From positions 1 to 42,353 of the forward strand of contig CAZWZF010000043.1 in NCBI GenBank assembly GCA_964638715.1: a stretch of DNA of 42,353 nt, given 5' to 3'. A program made the translations under genes and the position numbers. The notes beneath the pieces were generated by a model that was not told where the DNA came from, did no database searches, and saw only the letters and a list, made by a program, of their open reading frames with translations. Of this stretch, positions 15,599 to 23,510 are shown one piece after another (within the stretch, counting starts at the first letter, position 1; each line of letters starts with the position of its first letter). Source of the DNA: JBAXQQ01 sp037131695. GTDB taxonomy: Bacteria; Armatimonadota; Hebobacteria; CAIYQO01.

Positions 15599-17461
15599 CT
15601 ACCCATCCTGCCCATCGATGTTAATTTTCTCTCTTCTTCTCGCAGTTATCCATACCATCAGCAGGCTGATATCTGCGGGGGTTACTCCCGGTATTCGCGC
15701 TGCCTGTCCCAGGGTTGTCGGACGTACCCGTTCCAGATGGTCGGCTGACTCGCGCAGCAATCCGCGTATTTCGCGGTAATTTATCTCTGCCGGCATTTTC
15801 CACGCTTCCAGCCGCTTTTGTTTTTCCACCATGCGTCCCTGGCGTTTTATGTAGCCTTCGTATTTGATGAAGGTTTGCACTTGTTCGGCGGTTCTTTCAG
15901 AAATTTCGGCTGTTTTGGGGTCGCATGTCCGCAGGTCATCATATGTCACTTCCGGTCGGCGCAGCCAGTCGGCGGCGGTAGATATGCTTGCCACATTGAT
16001 GCCGCATTCACTGGGTGAACTGTCGTTAAGCCGGTTAATCTCATTGGTGATTGCGTCGCGATGAACACAGAAACGCTGGTAGGCTTCATCGTCAATCAAC
16101 CCTAATTCGTGGCCGTAATCGGTCAGGCGCATATCGGCATTATCCTGGCGCAATAACAGGCGATGCTCTGCTCGCGACGTCAGCATGCGGTATGGCTCTG
16201 CCGGACAGCGCGTTACCAGGTCGTCGATAAGTACGCCAATGTAGGCTTCGTCGCGCTGCAGCATCACCGGCACCTCGCCGCGAAGGTATTGCACCGCGTT
16301 TATCCCTGCTATCAGCCCTTGCGCCGCCGCTTCTTCGTAACCGCTGGTGCCGTTTACCTGACCGGCGCAAAACAGGCCTTTAACAATACGCGATTCCAGG
16401 TTTGGCCATAACCCATCCGGCGGTATGTAGTCATATTCCACCGCATAGCCGGGACGGACAATCTCCGCGTTTTCCAACCCGGGAATGCTGCGGACAAAAT
16501 CAACCTGCACATCTGCCGGCATACTGGTAGATATTCCCATCGGGTAAACCAGATTCGACTCCCAGCCTTCGCGTTCCAGAAATACCTGATGCCGTTCGCG
16601 CTCGGGAAAACGCACTACCTTATCCTCAATAGATGGGCAATACCGCGGCCCGCGGCCGCTGATTAACCCGCCAAACAGCGCGCTGCGTTCCAGGTTGGCG
16701 CGCAGTATTTCGTGAGTTTTTTCGGTGGTGTAGGTGATGTGGCACGGCAGCAGTTCTCGATCCGGCCAGGCGGGATTTTGCCAGTGAAATTCGTATGGCA
16801 GTGGAGTTTTTGAAGATTTCTGTAATTCGCAGTTTTCGAAATTGATGGTATTCACGTCAATTCGCGGCGTAGTACCGGTCTTGAATCTGCCCAGTTTTAC
16901 CCCGGCATTAATTAACGATGCTGATAAAAATGATGCCGGCGGTTCTCCATATCTTCCCGCTTCCGCAGTCACCGACCCGGTGAAGGTGCGCCCCTTCAAA
17001 AATGTCCCGGTTGCCAGCACCACTGCTTCCGCAGTTATTTCTCTGCCATCGGAAAGCCGTACCCCGGTCACAGTGGAATCCGTCACCATGATGTCGCTGA
17101 CTTCTGCTTCGATAATCTCTACATTGTTGTCGCGCAGCATCTGCTGCATCACCAGCGGGTATAGATCCTTATCCACCTGCGCGCGAATCGCCTGTACCGC
17201 TGGTCCCTTGCTGGTATTCAGCATCCGCGAATGCGTCACGGTGATATCCGCCACCCGCGGCATTGCTCCGCCAAGGGCAGCCACCTCGCGCACCAGATGC
17301 GCCTTCGCCGGCCCGCCAATGCTGCAATTGCACGGCAATTGAGCAATAGTATTCACCCGCAAAGCAATCAACGCAACGCTTGCCCCGCGGCGAACCCCCG
17401 CCAGCGCCGCCTCGCACCCCGCATGACCCCCGCCAACAATAACCAAATCATATAACAACAT
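15599..17461 (-). CDS. mnmG: tRNA uridine-5-carboxymethylaminomethyl modification enzyme MnmG (GidA)
   Basis: The 620-residue protein has the FAD-binding VIVGGGHAG at residues 8-16, CNCSIGGPAKAHLVREV, SKGPAVQAIRAQVDKDLYP, PRYCPSIEDKVVRF, GTSGYEEAAAQGL and the C-terminal GQAARIPGVTPADI. These are hallmark MnmG segments. With MnmE it installs the cmnm5 group on the wobble uridine of several tRNAs, using FAD and methylenetetrahydrofolate. No mnmE or rsmG is adjacent. The chosen ATG gives the standard N-terminus, yet there is no Shine-Dalgarno sequence. A TATACT box lies seven bases upstream (see promoter 17469-17497), which suggests a leaderless message. Confidence 0.96.
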   Translation of the reverse strand: MLLYDLVIVGGGHAGCEAALAGVRRGASVALIALRVNTIAQLPCNCSIGGPAKAHLVREVAALGGAMPRVADITVTHSRMLNTSKGPAVQAIRAQVDKDLYPLVMQQMLRDNNVEIIEAEVSDIMVTDSTVTGVRLSDGREITAEAVVLATGTFLKGRTFTGSVTAEAGRYGEPPASFLSASLINAGVKLGRFKTGTTPRIDVNTINFENCELQKSSKTPLPYEFHWQNPAWPDRELLPCHITYTTEKTHEILRANLERSALFGGLISGRGPRYCPSIEDKVVRFPERERHQVFLEREGWESNLVYPMGISTSMPADVQVDFVRSIPGLENAEIVRPGYAVEYDYIPPDGLWPNLESRIVKGLFCAGQVNGTSGYEEAAAQGLIAGINAVQYLRGEVPVMLQRDEAYIGVLIDDLVTRCPAEPYRMLTSRAEHRLLLRQDNADMRLTDYGHELGLIDDEAYQRFCVHRDAITNEINRLNDSSPSECGINVASISTAADWLRRPEVTYDDLRTCDPKTAEISERTAEQVQTFIKYEGYIKRQGRMVEKQKRLEAWKMPAEINYREIRGLLRESADHLERVRPTTLGQAARIPGVTPADISLLMVWITARRREKINIDGQDG

Positions 17462-17468
17462 CGACTAA

Positions 17469-17497
17469 AGTATAGAAATTAAAGTGAAATGAGTAAA
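17469..17497 (-). promoter_or_regulatory. Candidate leaderless promoter of mnmG
   Basis: Minus strand: TTTACT (-35), 17-base spacer, TATACT (-10), then seven bases to the mnmG ATG. Transcription would start at or one base before the start codon, which fits the absence of a ribosome-binding site. Confidence 0.45.
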
Positions 17498-17502
17498 GAG
17501 AA

Positions 17503-17537
17503 ATTGACAATTGATAATTGACGATTGACAATTATTT
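17503..17537. repeat. Heptamer tandem repeat (ATTGACA)
   Basis: Five contiguous heptamers: ATTGACA, ATTGATA, ATTGACG, ATTGACA, ATTATTT, just upstream of mnmG. The same consensus forms the array at 40112-40146. Confidence 0.8.
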
Positions 17538-17710
17538 GTCGGGAGATGCATATAAAATCATGTAACTATTAACCATTTGAAGAAAAATGTATCCAAAATT
17601 GATATTTTCAATAGCCATGGTGTGGCGACATAATAAGTAACCCAAATAAATTGGACAAGGTGTTAAGTTTTCGGTTTTCAGTGACCAAAAATAGGCGATA
17701 AAAGTAAACT

Positions 17711-18132
17711 CCCCTCCTTGGCAAGTTGTGCTTTATACACATTTATGATTGAATGGAAAATTTGATGATGAATACAATAAAAATTAGCAAATCAGCATGA
17801 TAATCAGCATGATTTGACTATATTTTTATTAATTATTAACAATCCAACCCCAGAGGGGTGGCATGTTAATAGCAATCAATCAACAAAATAGAACCAGAAC
17901 CCCTTTAGTGGGGTGACATGTTAAAAACGGGCGAAGATTAATAACCGGTAATAAAATATATTACCATTTCACATGTCGCCCCTAAAGGGGCTTATTATTC
18001 ATAAAGATCATCAATTACTATTAACATTTCACCCCTCTGGGGTTGGATTGTAGTTAATATGTGAGTTTTTTTTTGAAAATATAAAATACAATTACAAAAA
18101 TGTGTATAAAGCACAGCCTTGCCAAGGAGGGG
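17711..18132. repeat. 422-bp nested palindromic element in the 791-base gap 17462-18252
   Basis: Three pairs of arms are nested around one centre. The outer pair is 17711-17743 with 18099-18132 (about 33 bases, one indel and one mismatch). The middle pair is 17837-17872 with 18018-18056 (about 36 bases, two mismatches and a 3-base indel). The inner pair is 17898-17921 with 17971-17993 (23-24 bases, few differences). The centre is itself a palindrome, GGTAATAAAATATATTACC at 17947-17965. Middle and inner arms carry a CCCC...GGGG hairpin and then a CATGT motif. No open reading frame of note lies inside. Architecture resembles a non-autonomous palindromic mobile element or a compound repeat insertion. 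Between its arms lie only AT-rich spacers with a repeated ATCAGCATGAT. The rest of the gap holds a heptamer array (17503-17537) and a TTTTCAG pair (17667-17680). Confidence 0.85.
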
Positions 18133-18252
18133 CGAGGGGGTGGTCTTCGACGATATGAAATTTTCAATTTAAAATCGTGACTTTTTTTGTTCGGATTTGA
18201 TTGCTAACTGACTAATATCTTCACTATTCTCACCTCACCCTTCTCTCTTCTT

Positions 18253-18786
18253 CTACCCTAACCGTTTAATTCCCGGGTCGGTGAAAATATCGAATTCATC
18301 ACGACTGCTGGTGGAAAATTCGGATACTACGGCGCCTTCTGCTCCCCCCTGGAACCAGTGCAGGGTGTCGGGAGAAAGTGTGTATTGTTCGCCGGGATTC
18401 AGCACTATTTCGTGCCATACGGTGTAATGCTGTTTGCGGTGTGCCGGTGGATTGGCTTGCGGGTTGGCAACGGGAGTGCCGGATACGTACAGGAATACCT
18501 TGCCATAACGACAGCGGAAGGTTTCTTCCTTGCCGGGTATGCCATCAATTTCCGGGTGGCGGTGTTCCGGACAGGTTTGGTACGGCAGCAAGACAATTTC
18601 TTTTGCGCAGCAGCGTTTTGTATTAACATACACAATCAACTGTAAACCAGTAGACTCTATTTCACCCAATCCCATGTCGGCAACTTCCATTTCGTTAACT
18701 TCGGCAGGGGTTAATACAATGCCGGCTTTATCCAGCAGTTTCAGTGATTCTTCAACCACATATTTTTGTTTTTCAGCTGTAATCAT
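18253..18786 (-). CDS. D-lyxose ketol-isomerase (cupin)
   Basis: The 177-residue protein matches the compact D-lyxose isomerase family (B. subtilis YdaE-like). Metal ligands are visible in the cupin motif: H75-R-H77 and E88 within CPEHRHPEIDGIPGKEETF, and H143 in TLHWFQGG. CRYGKVFLYV follows motif 1 as in the family. The enzyme interconverts D-lyxose and D-xylulose (and D-mannose and D-fructose in some members) with a divalent metal in the cytoplasm. It is the last gene of a minus-strand run of sugar-type oxidoreductases, which supports pentose or hexose catabolism. A hairpin between it and the aldo/keto reductase may modulate read-through. ATG with AAGGGAG. Confidence 0.85.
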   Translation of the reverse strand: MITAEKQKYVVEESLKLLDKAGIVLTPAEVNEMEVADMGLGEIESTGLQLIVYVNTKRCCAKEIVLLPYQTCPEHRHPEIDGIPGKEETFRCRYGKVFLYVSGTPVANPQANPPAHRKQHYTVWHEIVLNPGEQYTLSPDTLHWFQGGAEGAVVSEFSTSSRDEFDIFTDPGIKRLG

Positions 18787-18821
18787 GAGTGTCTCCCTTG
18801 TATAGCGTTATGGTAAATTTA

Positions 18822-18852
18822 TTCTGCTATAACCGGAATGATTATAGCAGAA
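18822..18852 (-). terminator. Perfect 11-base hairpin between sugar genes
   Basis: TTCTGCTATAA (18822-18832) and TTATAGCAGAA (18842-18852) are exact reverse complements around a nine-base loop, 31 bases after the aldo/keto reductase stop on the minus strand. Only AATAAATTT follows, so it may be a weak terminator, attenuator or mRNA-stability hairpin. Confidence 0.5.
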
Positions 18853-18883
18853 ACGCTGTCATTATTCGAGATGTTTGCTTAAC

Positions 18884-19846
18884 CTATTTTTCAAGGTTCA
18901 GCCATGCCATTTCATCAGCAGTCAGCGTTGTTTCACTGGCAGCTATGGCGGATTTCATTTCAGCTTCGTTTTCTGTGCCGATAAGCGCAAATACATTAAG
19001 CGGCTGGCTGAATATATATGCAGTTGCAATTTCCGCAACGGTCATGCCTTTTTGTTTCGCCATTTCTTCTACCCGATCAAGCCGTTTGAAATTTACCTCG
19101 TGACAATAAGCCGTTCGGCAAGCACCGTCTATTGTGCCTTTGATTTCTTCAAAGTTCTGGCGGGTGATTCGTCCGCTGAAAAAGCCGCGTCCCAGGCTGG
19201 AATAAGCGAATATCGGCATGTCATGCTGTTTATACCACGCTCGCGCCTCGGTATTTTGCGGTCCGCTAACGGTTACACATCCCGGTCCCCAGGGATCTTC
19301 AACCTGTTCGGCAAGGCCGAAATTTGGACTGCTTACGGTGAATGGCGTCAGATTATTGGCAGCAGCGTAATCATTGGCTTCCTGCAGGCGTTGATGGGTC
19401 CAGTTGGAACCGCCAAATGCGCAGATTCGTCCGGCATTTTTATGCTCGTTTAAAATTTCTACAATCGGTCCAATCGGGTAATCCGGGTCATCGCGATGGA
19501 GCATATAAATGTCGATATAGCTGGTGCGCAACCGTGCCAGCGAGTCGTAAATATCAGCGGTAATATCGAATGGAGTGACGCGTTTGCGGTCGGCGTTGGG
19601 TATCGCACCCTTGGTGGCAATTACCACTTCTTCACGATTCCCGCGCATTTCCATCCAGCGGCCTATCGCGCGTTCGCTTTGTCCGCCATAATAGACATTT
19701 GCGCTGTCCAGGGTAGTTATCCCGTTGCGCAGTGCAGCATCAAGAATATCTACACTGCGTTCAAAATTGTCAGTGCTGATTATCATCGTTCCCAACACAA
19801 TGCGGGAAACGGGTTTGTCAATATTATTAATCTTGCCGTATTTCAT
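18884..19846 (-). CDS. Aldo/keto reductase
   Basis: The 320-residue protein is a (beta/alpha)8 NADPH-dependent aldo/keto reductase. The catalytic tetrad is visible: Asp and Tyr in DSANVYYGGQSE, Lys in VVIATKGA, and His in YMLHRDD. FGGSNWTHQRLQEA and the cofactor-side AYSSLGRGFFSGRI also fit the YajO/YghZ-like branch that acts on small aldehydes or sugars. The substrate is not clear. It lies in a minus-strand group with two Gfo/Idh/MocA dehydrogenases and a lyxose isomerase, so a sugar substrate is likely (inference). ATG with an AGAGAG purine tract upstream. Confidence 0.9.
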   Translation of the reverse strand: MKYGKINNIDKPVSRIVLGTMIISTDNFERSVDILDAALRNGITTLDSANVYYGGQSERAIGRWMEMRGNREEVVIATKGAIPNADRKRVTPFDITADIYDSLARLRTSYIDIYMLHRDDPDYPIGPIVEILNEHKNAGRICAFGGSNWTHQRLQEANDYAAANNLTPFTVSSPNFGLAEQVEDPWGPGCVTVSGPQNTEARAWYKQHDMPIFAYSSLGRGFFSGRITRQNFEEIKGTIDGACRTAYCHEVNFKRLDRVEEMAKQKGMTVAEIATAYIFSQPLNVFALIGTENEAEMKSAIAASETTLTADEMAWLNLEK

Positions 19847-19866
19847 ATTTTCTCTCTTTTGTATTC

Positions 19867-19919
19867 GTAGAGACGCACGGCCGTGCGTCTCTACATTTTA
19901 ATTATCACCGGTACGGTGA
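19867..19919. repeat. Perfect 28-base palindrome plus TCACCG hairpin
   Basis: 19867-19894 is a perfect 28-base palindrome (half-site GTAGAGACGCACGG). At 19905-19919 TCACCG-GTA-CGGTGA is a second perfect hairpin, followed by CACCACATTT. The second is shared with 28971-28991 and, as CGTCACCG-TCC-CGGTGACG, with 40151-40169. It fills the short gap between two sugar genes and could act as terminator or repeat element. Confidence 0.75.
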
Positions 19920-19928
19920 CACCACATT

Positions 19929-20912
19929 TCATTTTTCAGAAGGATAAACAAGTCCCCACTGTTTGCGCAGTGTATCCATGGTATTCATAACGGATATTGT
20001 TTCCGAGTGTGGACGCATCGGACTTTCTTTTATTCCTTCGCGCAGGCAGCGACCAAATTCTGCTGCTTCATAATTGAAACCGTTGCCAACAATTTCCGGG
20101 GCAATTTCTTCATCTTTTCCATTAACGCTAAGCGTTAGTTTTGATGGCCGCCACCATAATTTGTGCATCTTAATAGAACCTTCGGTGCCAAATATTGTTG
20201 CTTCGTGAGGGGTATTGGTACGCACACCACAAATTAACGACGCGATTTTTCCTTCGGGGAAACCCAGCACCATGGCAGCCTGTTCATCAACGCCGGTCTC
20301 ACCGATATGCGCAGTGCCGGAAATATAGTTTGGCTTACCCATAAACAGTTGCGCGAGGCTGATGACATATACGCCGACGTCCAACAATCCGCCGCCGCCC
20401 AATACCGGGTTAAGCCAGCGCTCTTCCGGTTTCCAGCCGCCGCGAAACGCGAAGTCTGCCTGAAGCATCCGCACATCGCCAATGATGCCGGAGTTCGCCA
20501 ACTCATGCGCTTTTACCACGTGGGGTAAAAATCGTGACCACATACCGTCCATCACCAGCAGATTAGCTGCTTTCGCGGCGGCAATGATAACTTCAGTTTC
20601 ACCGGCATTTACCGTGAAAGGTTTCTCGCACAGCACCGGTTTGCCGTTGGCGATAGCCAACAGACAATTCTCTTTGTGAATTGGATGCGGGGTGGCGACG
20701 TAAATGGCATCCACATCCGGGTCGGCAACCAGTGCTTCATAACTGGCGTGGCGATGCGGAATATTCCACTTCGCACCAAACTCCTCAGCCTTTTCCGCAG
20801 TCCGTGAACCACAGGCTATAACTTCAGCATCGGTCAATGCCGACACACCCTCGGCAAATGCATTGGCAATACCGCCAAGCCCGAGAATGCCCCATTTAAT
20901 TGTTTTAGACAT
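19929..20912 (-). CDS. Gfo/Idh/MocA family NAD(P)-dependent dehydrogenase
   Basis: The 327-residue protein has an N-terminal Rossmann fold (WGILGLGGIA), the family motif CEKPF with the catalytic Lys, and a C-terminal alpha/beta substrate domain (LLDVGVYVISLAQLF). It resembles the dihydrodiol/xylose dehydrogenase-like branch (HPIHKENCLLAIANGKPVLCE). The substrate is probably a sugar or cyclitol. It lies between a related dehydrogenase and an aldo/keto reductase on the same strand. The gap to the upstream gene contains AGGAGC just before the ATG and then heptamer repeats. Confidence 0.9.
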   Translation of the reverse strand: MSKTIKWGILGLGGIANAFAEGVSALTDAEVIACGSRTAEKAEEFGAKWNIPHRHASYEALVADPDVDAIYVATPHPIHKENCLLAIANGKPVLCEKPFTVNAGETEVIIAAAKAANLLVMDGMWSRFLPHVVKAHELANSGIIGDVRMLQADFAFRGGWKPEERWLNPVLGGGGLLDVGVYVISLAQLFMGKPNYISGTAHIGETGVDEQAAMVLGFPEGKIASLICGVRTNTPHEATIFGTEGSIKMHKLWWRPSKLTLSVNGKDEEIAPEIVGNGFNYEAAEFGRCLREGIKESPMRPHSETISVMNTMDTLRKQWGLVYPSEK

Positions 20913-20926
20913 AATAGTGCTCCTTT

Positions 20927-21007
20927 ACGAATTACGAATTACGAATTACGAATTACGAATTACGATAATGATTAACTGTCCATTATCAACTGTCAACTAT
21001 CAACTCG
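20927..21007. repeat. Two adjacent heptamer arrays (ACGAATT and CAACTGT)
   Basis: 20927-20961 is five exact ACGAATT units followed by ACGATAA. At 20987-21007 CAACTGT, CAACTAT and CAACTCG form a second array whose bases include the last codons and stop of the minus-strand dehydrogenase ending at 20993. Together they make up almost all of the 80-base spacer. Confidence 0.85.
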
Positions 21008-22033
21008 TGAAATCCATCTTTCCTGCCGCAGCGATTTTACTATTGCTTTTTGCGCGGACAGACTTTCAATTGCTGATTCCAGGGTGCTTAGCGGTTGGGC
21101 GTTGCCTTTGCATATTTCCAGGAAATAATTTGATTGTTCTACTATTCCTATGTGGCCAGTGCTTGCTTCCAAGGGCGGCACCCAGATTTTTACCGGATTT
21201 GAAGTATTTACATTGGCGTGAAAACGTACATGGCCTGAACCGTTTGGTTCCCAATGTTCCATTTCAAATTTCCCCAATGATCCCACCACGCCGGTGCGGA
21301 CAAAGCAGTATGCGCTGCAATCAACCTGGTCGATGGTTAATCGCGGTCCACCTTCCAAGTCAATTAATACCGTGGTGGCATCCATGGTATCGCGATCCGC
21401 CGGTCCACCCATAAATTGTCTGCCTGATGCGAAAATGCGGGTCCATGGACGTTTAAGTATGTAAAGCAACGCATCCATCGAATGAATGCAGCAATCCAGC
21501 AGTGAACCGCCCAGGGTATCCATGTGGTTTTGCCAGTTTCCCGCTTCACGCCAGTAAGCCGGATAAAAAAACTGAATCCATGCGCCGCGCAATTCGCCAA
21601 ACTCCGGGTCATTTATATGCTCATACAGGTATCGGTAAATTGCCGCGTGATGCATCTGAAACCCGACTTCAACATGCTTTCCTGCTTTGTCCCTTGCCTT
21701 TATCATCGCGTCGCCATCAGCCAGGTTTTGACATAAAGATTTTGCGACCAATACGTGACAGCCGGCTTCCAGCGCTTGAATTGTCATTGGGGCATGCAGT
21801 GGTACCGGTGTCATAACAAACACAGCGTCAGGTTTGGCAATATTCAGCATGGTGCTATAATCGGTATAACAGGCAGAAAGCGGTGCACCGTATCTATTTG
21901 CGGTATCGGCAATTAATTCTTCAGATGTATCACAAAGCCCAACTATTTCAACATCCTGGCGTCCGCGATAATGGTCTAAATGTTCGCAGCCGTGACGCAG
22001 CCCAACGACGGCAATTCTAACTTTTTTAGTCAT
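20993..22033 (-). CDS. Gfo/Idh/MocA-like oxidoreductase with altered EKP motif
   Basis: The 346-residue protein has an N-terminal Rossmann motif (VAVVGLRHGCEHLDHY) and the family's C-terminal domain (GGSLLDCCIHSMDALLYIL). The normal E-K-P motif reads A-K-S (VLVAKSLCQN), so the catalytic-region Lys is kept while flanking Glu and Pro are lost. Cofactor or substrate may differ from standard members. The C-terminal residues R-V-D-S and the TGA stop are encoded by the CAACTNT heptamer array, so the gene end was probably reshaped by the repeat. It is the first gene of the minus-strand sugar cluster, divergent from the SGNH esterase at 22325. Confidence 0.87.
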   Translation of the reverse strand: MTKKVRIAVVGLRHGCEHLDHYRGRQDVEIVGLCDTSEELIADTANRYGAPLSACYTDYSTMLNIAKPDAVFVMTPVPLHAPMTIQALEAGCHVLVAKSLCQNLADGDAMIKARDKAGKHVEVGFQMHHAAIYRYLYEHINDPEFGELRGAWIQFFYPAYWREAGNWQNHMDTLGGSLLDCCIHSMDALLYILKRPWTRIFASGRQFMGGPADRDTMDATTVLIDLEGGPRLTIDQVDCSAYCFVRTGVVGSLGKFEMEHWEPNGSGHVRFHANVNTSNPVKIWVPPLEASTGHIGIVEQSNYFLEICKGNAQPLSTLESAIESLSAQKAIVKSLRQERWISRVDS

Positions 22034-22219
22034 AATTAATATTGTTCCAATGCTATATTTTTGTATTTAAATACTTCACACATTGCCTTTCTTGTTTGAT
22101 ATAGGTTTACCTTTTTAAAAATAGAGTTTTTTTAAATTAATTTAAATCTTCCTTGCAAACTCTACCCCAGTTCGTTACTGATAAGAGATGGGTTAAGCGA
22201 AAATGTTGTGTTTTACAAA

Positions 22220-22254
22220 AAACTGTAAACTATAAACTATCAACTAACAACTAA
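22220..22254. repeat. Heptamer tandem repeat (AAACTAT/CAACTAA)
   Basis: Five in-register heptamers: AAACTGT, AAACTAT, AAACTAT, CAACTAA, CAACTAA. It lies 70 bases upstream of the esterase gene in a 291-base divergent spacer. The remainder is AT-rich with no clear promoter. Confidence 0.75.
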
Positions 22255-22324
22255 TTCAGCAGGTTTGTATTTATACAGGCAGAAAAAAGTATTAAGATAT
22301 TCTTTTTGAAGGGTAATTATAATT

Positions 22325-22960
22325 ATGGGCAACTGTTATATCCAGAATGGCGACACCATTCTTTTTCAGGGTGATTCAATCACAGATTGCGGACAGCGCG
22401 AAGCGCAGGACAACATGGGTGGCGGTTATGTGGCGATGATAGCGGGGATTCTCGCGGCGCGATACCCGGATTTGAAAGTAAAAATCATCAATCGCGGCAT
22501 GGGTGGCGACCGTTCTGTAGAATTGTTAAATCGCTGGCAGGAAGATTGCATCAGTCTGAAACCAGACCTGCTTTCCATTAAAATCGGTGTGAATGATGTC
22601 TGGCGCAAAACCGGTCAATGGAATGAACAGCAATATGTGCCATTGGCAGAATACAAAGTAAATCTGACTTCACTGGTAGACCAGGCACTGGCATCTGGCA
22701 TCAAACGCGTCGTGCTGGTAAGTCCAACTACTATTGAACAGGACAATAATGGCGAGTTAAACCAGATACTCACCACCTACGCCGATTTCGCACAGCAACT
22801 GGCGGTTGAACGCGGGCTGATATTCGCCGATGTCCGCAGTTTGTTGATGAGAGCACGCGCCGAACGTCCAGAAATTGTATGGACAGGCGACGGATGCCAC
22901 CCAACGACTGCTGGTCACGCGTTAATAGCAGAAGCATGGCTGAAAGCGGTAGGAGCTTAA
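22325..22960 (+). CDS. SGNH/GDSL-family esterase
   Basis: The 211-residue protein has all four SGNH blocks: GDSIT with Ser18, NRGMGG with the oxyanion Gly, GVND with the oxyanion Asn, and DGCHPTTAGH near the C-terminus with the catalytic Asp and His. No signal peptide is present, so it is likely cytoplasmic. Such enzymes remove acetyl or other acyl groups from sugars or lipids. Being divergent from the sugar-oxidoreductase run suggests it de-esterifies imported sugars (inference). ATG start with GAAGGG about 12 bases upstream. It is followed by a hairpin shared with the convergent gene at 23028. Confidence 0.92.
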   Translation: MGNCYIQNGDTILFQGDSITDCGQREAQDNMGGGYVAMIAGILAARYPDLKVKIINRGMGGDRSVELLNRWQEDCISLKPDLLSIKIGVNDVWRKTGQWNEQQYVPLAEYKVNLTSLVDQALASGIKRVVLVSPTTIEQDNNGELNQILTTYADFAQQLAVERGLIFADVRSLLMRARAERPEIVWTGDGCHPTTAGHALIAEAWLKAVGA

Positions 22961-22984
22961 ATAATCTTGTCTGGTAAAATTACT

Positions 22985-23010
22985 AAGCGCACTGTGCTTG
23001 CAGTGCGCTT
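22985..23010. terminator. Bidirectional terminator-like hairpin
   Basis: AAGCGCACTG (22985-22994) and CAGTGCGCTT (23001-23010) pair perfectly over ten bases around TGCTTG, between the convergent esterase and PNPOx genes. T-tracts are weak on both sides, so it may work in both directions but imperfectly. Confidence 0.65.
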
Positions 23011-23027
23011 CATCGTAATTATCTGCT

Positions 23028-23399
23028 CTAAAACTCGACCCGATATGGGATTACCTTGATTACAGCAAACTCCGGGTCGCTTGCGTCTTTGAAATAGGTG
23101 GTCCATGATGGCTGCCACAGGTTGCTTTTTACCACCGGGTCATCAATTATTTCGGCATTGCCAAATAACCGCAGGGATTTAGTGCCATTGGATACCGCGA
23201 TACAGACTTTGGGGTTTGACGCAATGTGATTCATTTTTGCGCTGCTTTTGCCGGAAGCGTACCAGATGGTGTCGTCATCATCAATTTGGGCTATATACAT
23301 AACACGGCTTGATGGTTCATCGCCATCTACCGTAGATAATACAGAGTTGCGGTGAGCCTTCAGAAATTCTGATGCTTCAACATTCAATATCTTAGACAT
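23028..23399 (-). CDS. PNPOx-like flavin-binding split-barrel protein
   Basis: The 123-residue protein fits the small pyridoxamine 5'-phosphate oxidase-like (general stress protein 26-type) family. It has AHRNSVLSTVDGDEPSSRVM for the FMN-phosphate-binding strand, DDTIWYASGKSSAKMNHIASN, then NPKVCIAVSNG and LRLFGNAEIIDD. These bind FMN, F420 or haem. True pyridoxine oxidase activity is unlikely at this size. It is parallel to the lpxD operon, 105 bases downstream of it across a heptamer array, and might be read through or independent. ATG with AAAGGAGAG. Confidence 0.87.
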   Translation of the reverse strand: MSKILNVEASEFLKAHRNSVLSTVDGDEPSSRVMYIAQIDDDDTIWYASGKSSAKMNHIASNPKVCIAVSNGTKSLRLFGNAEIIDDPVVKSNLWQPSWTTYFKDASDPEFAVIKVIPYRVEF

Positions 23400-23475
23400 A
23401 GCTATTCTCTCCTTTGAAACAGGTAATTTTTATATACCCACAGTTATGAAGTAATAATCATTTGTGGAAAGGAAT

Positions 23476-23510
23476 TTCACTCTTCACTCTTCACTCTTCA
23501 CTCTTCACTT
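23476..23510. repeat. Heptamer tandem repeat (TTCACTC) overlapping lpxD stop
   Basis: Four exact TTCACTC units and one TTCACTT. The lpxD TGA (complement of 23505-23507) lies in the last unit. The same heptamer in a shifted frame forms the array at 29000-29027. Confidence 0.88.

Noticed and set aside
17711..18132. Possible CRISPR array
   Set aside because: The repeats are nested inverted arms, not evenly spaced direct repeats with unique spacers, and no cas gene is present.
20927..20961. Possible replication-origin or plasmid iterons
   Set aside because: The units are only 7 bp and contiguous, many unrelated heptamers occur elsewhere, and no replication gene is near.
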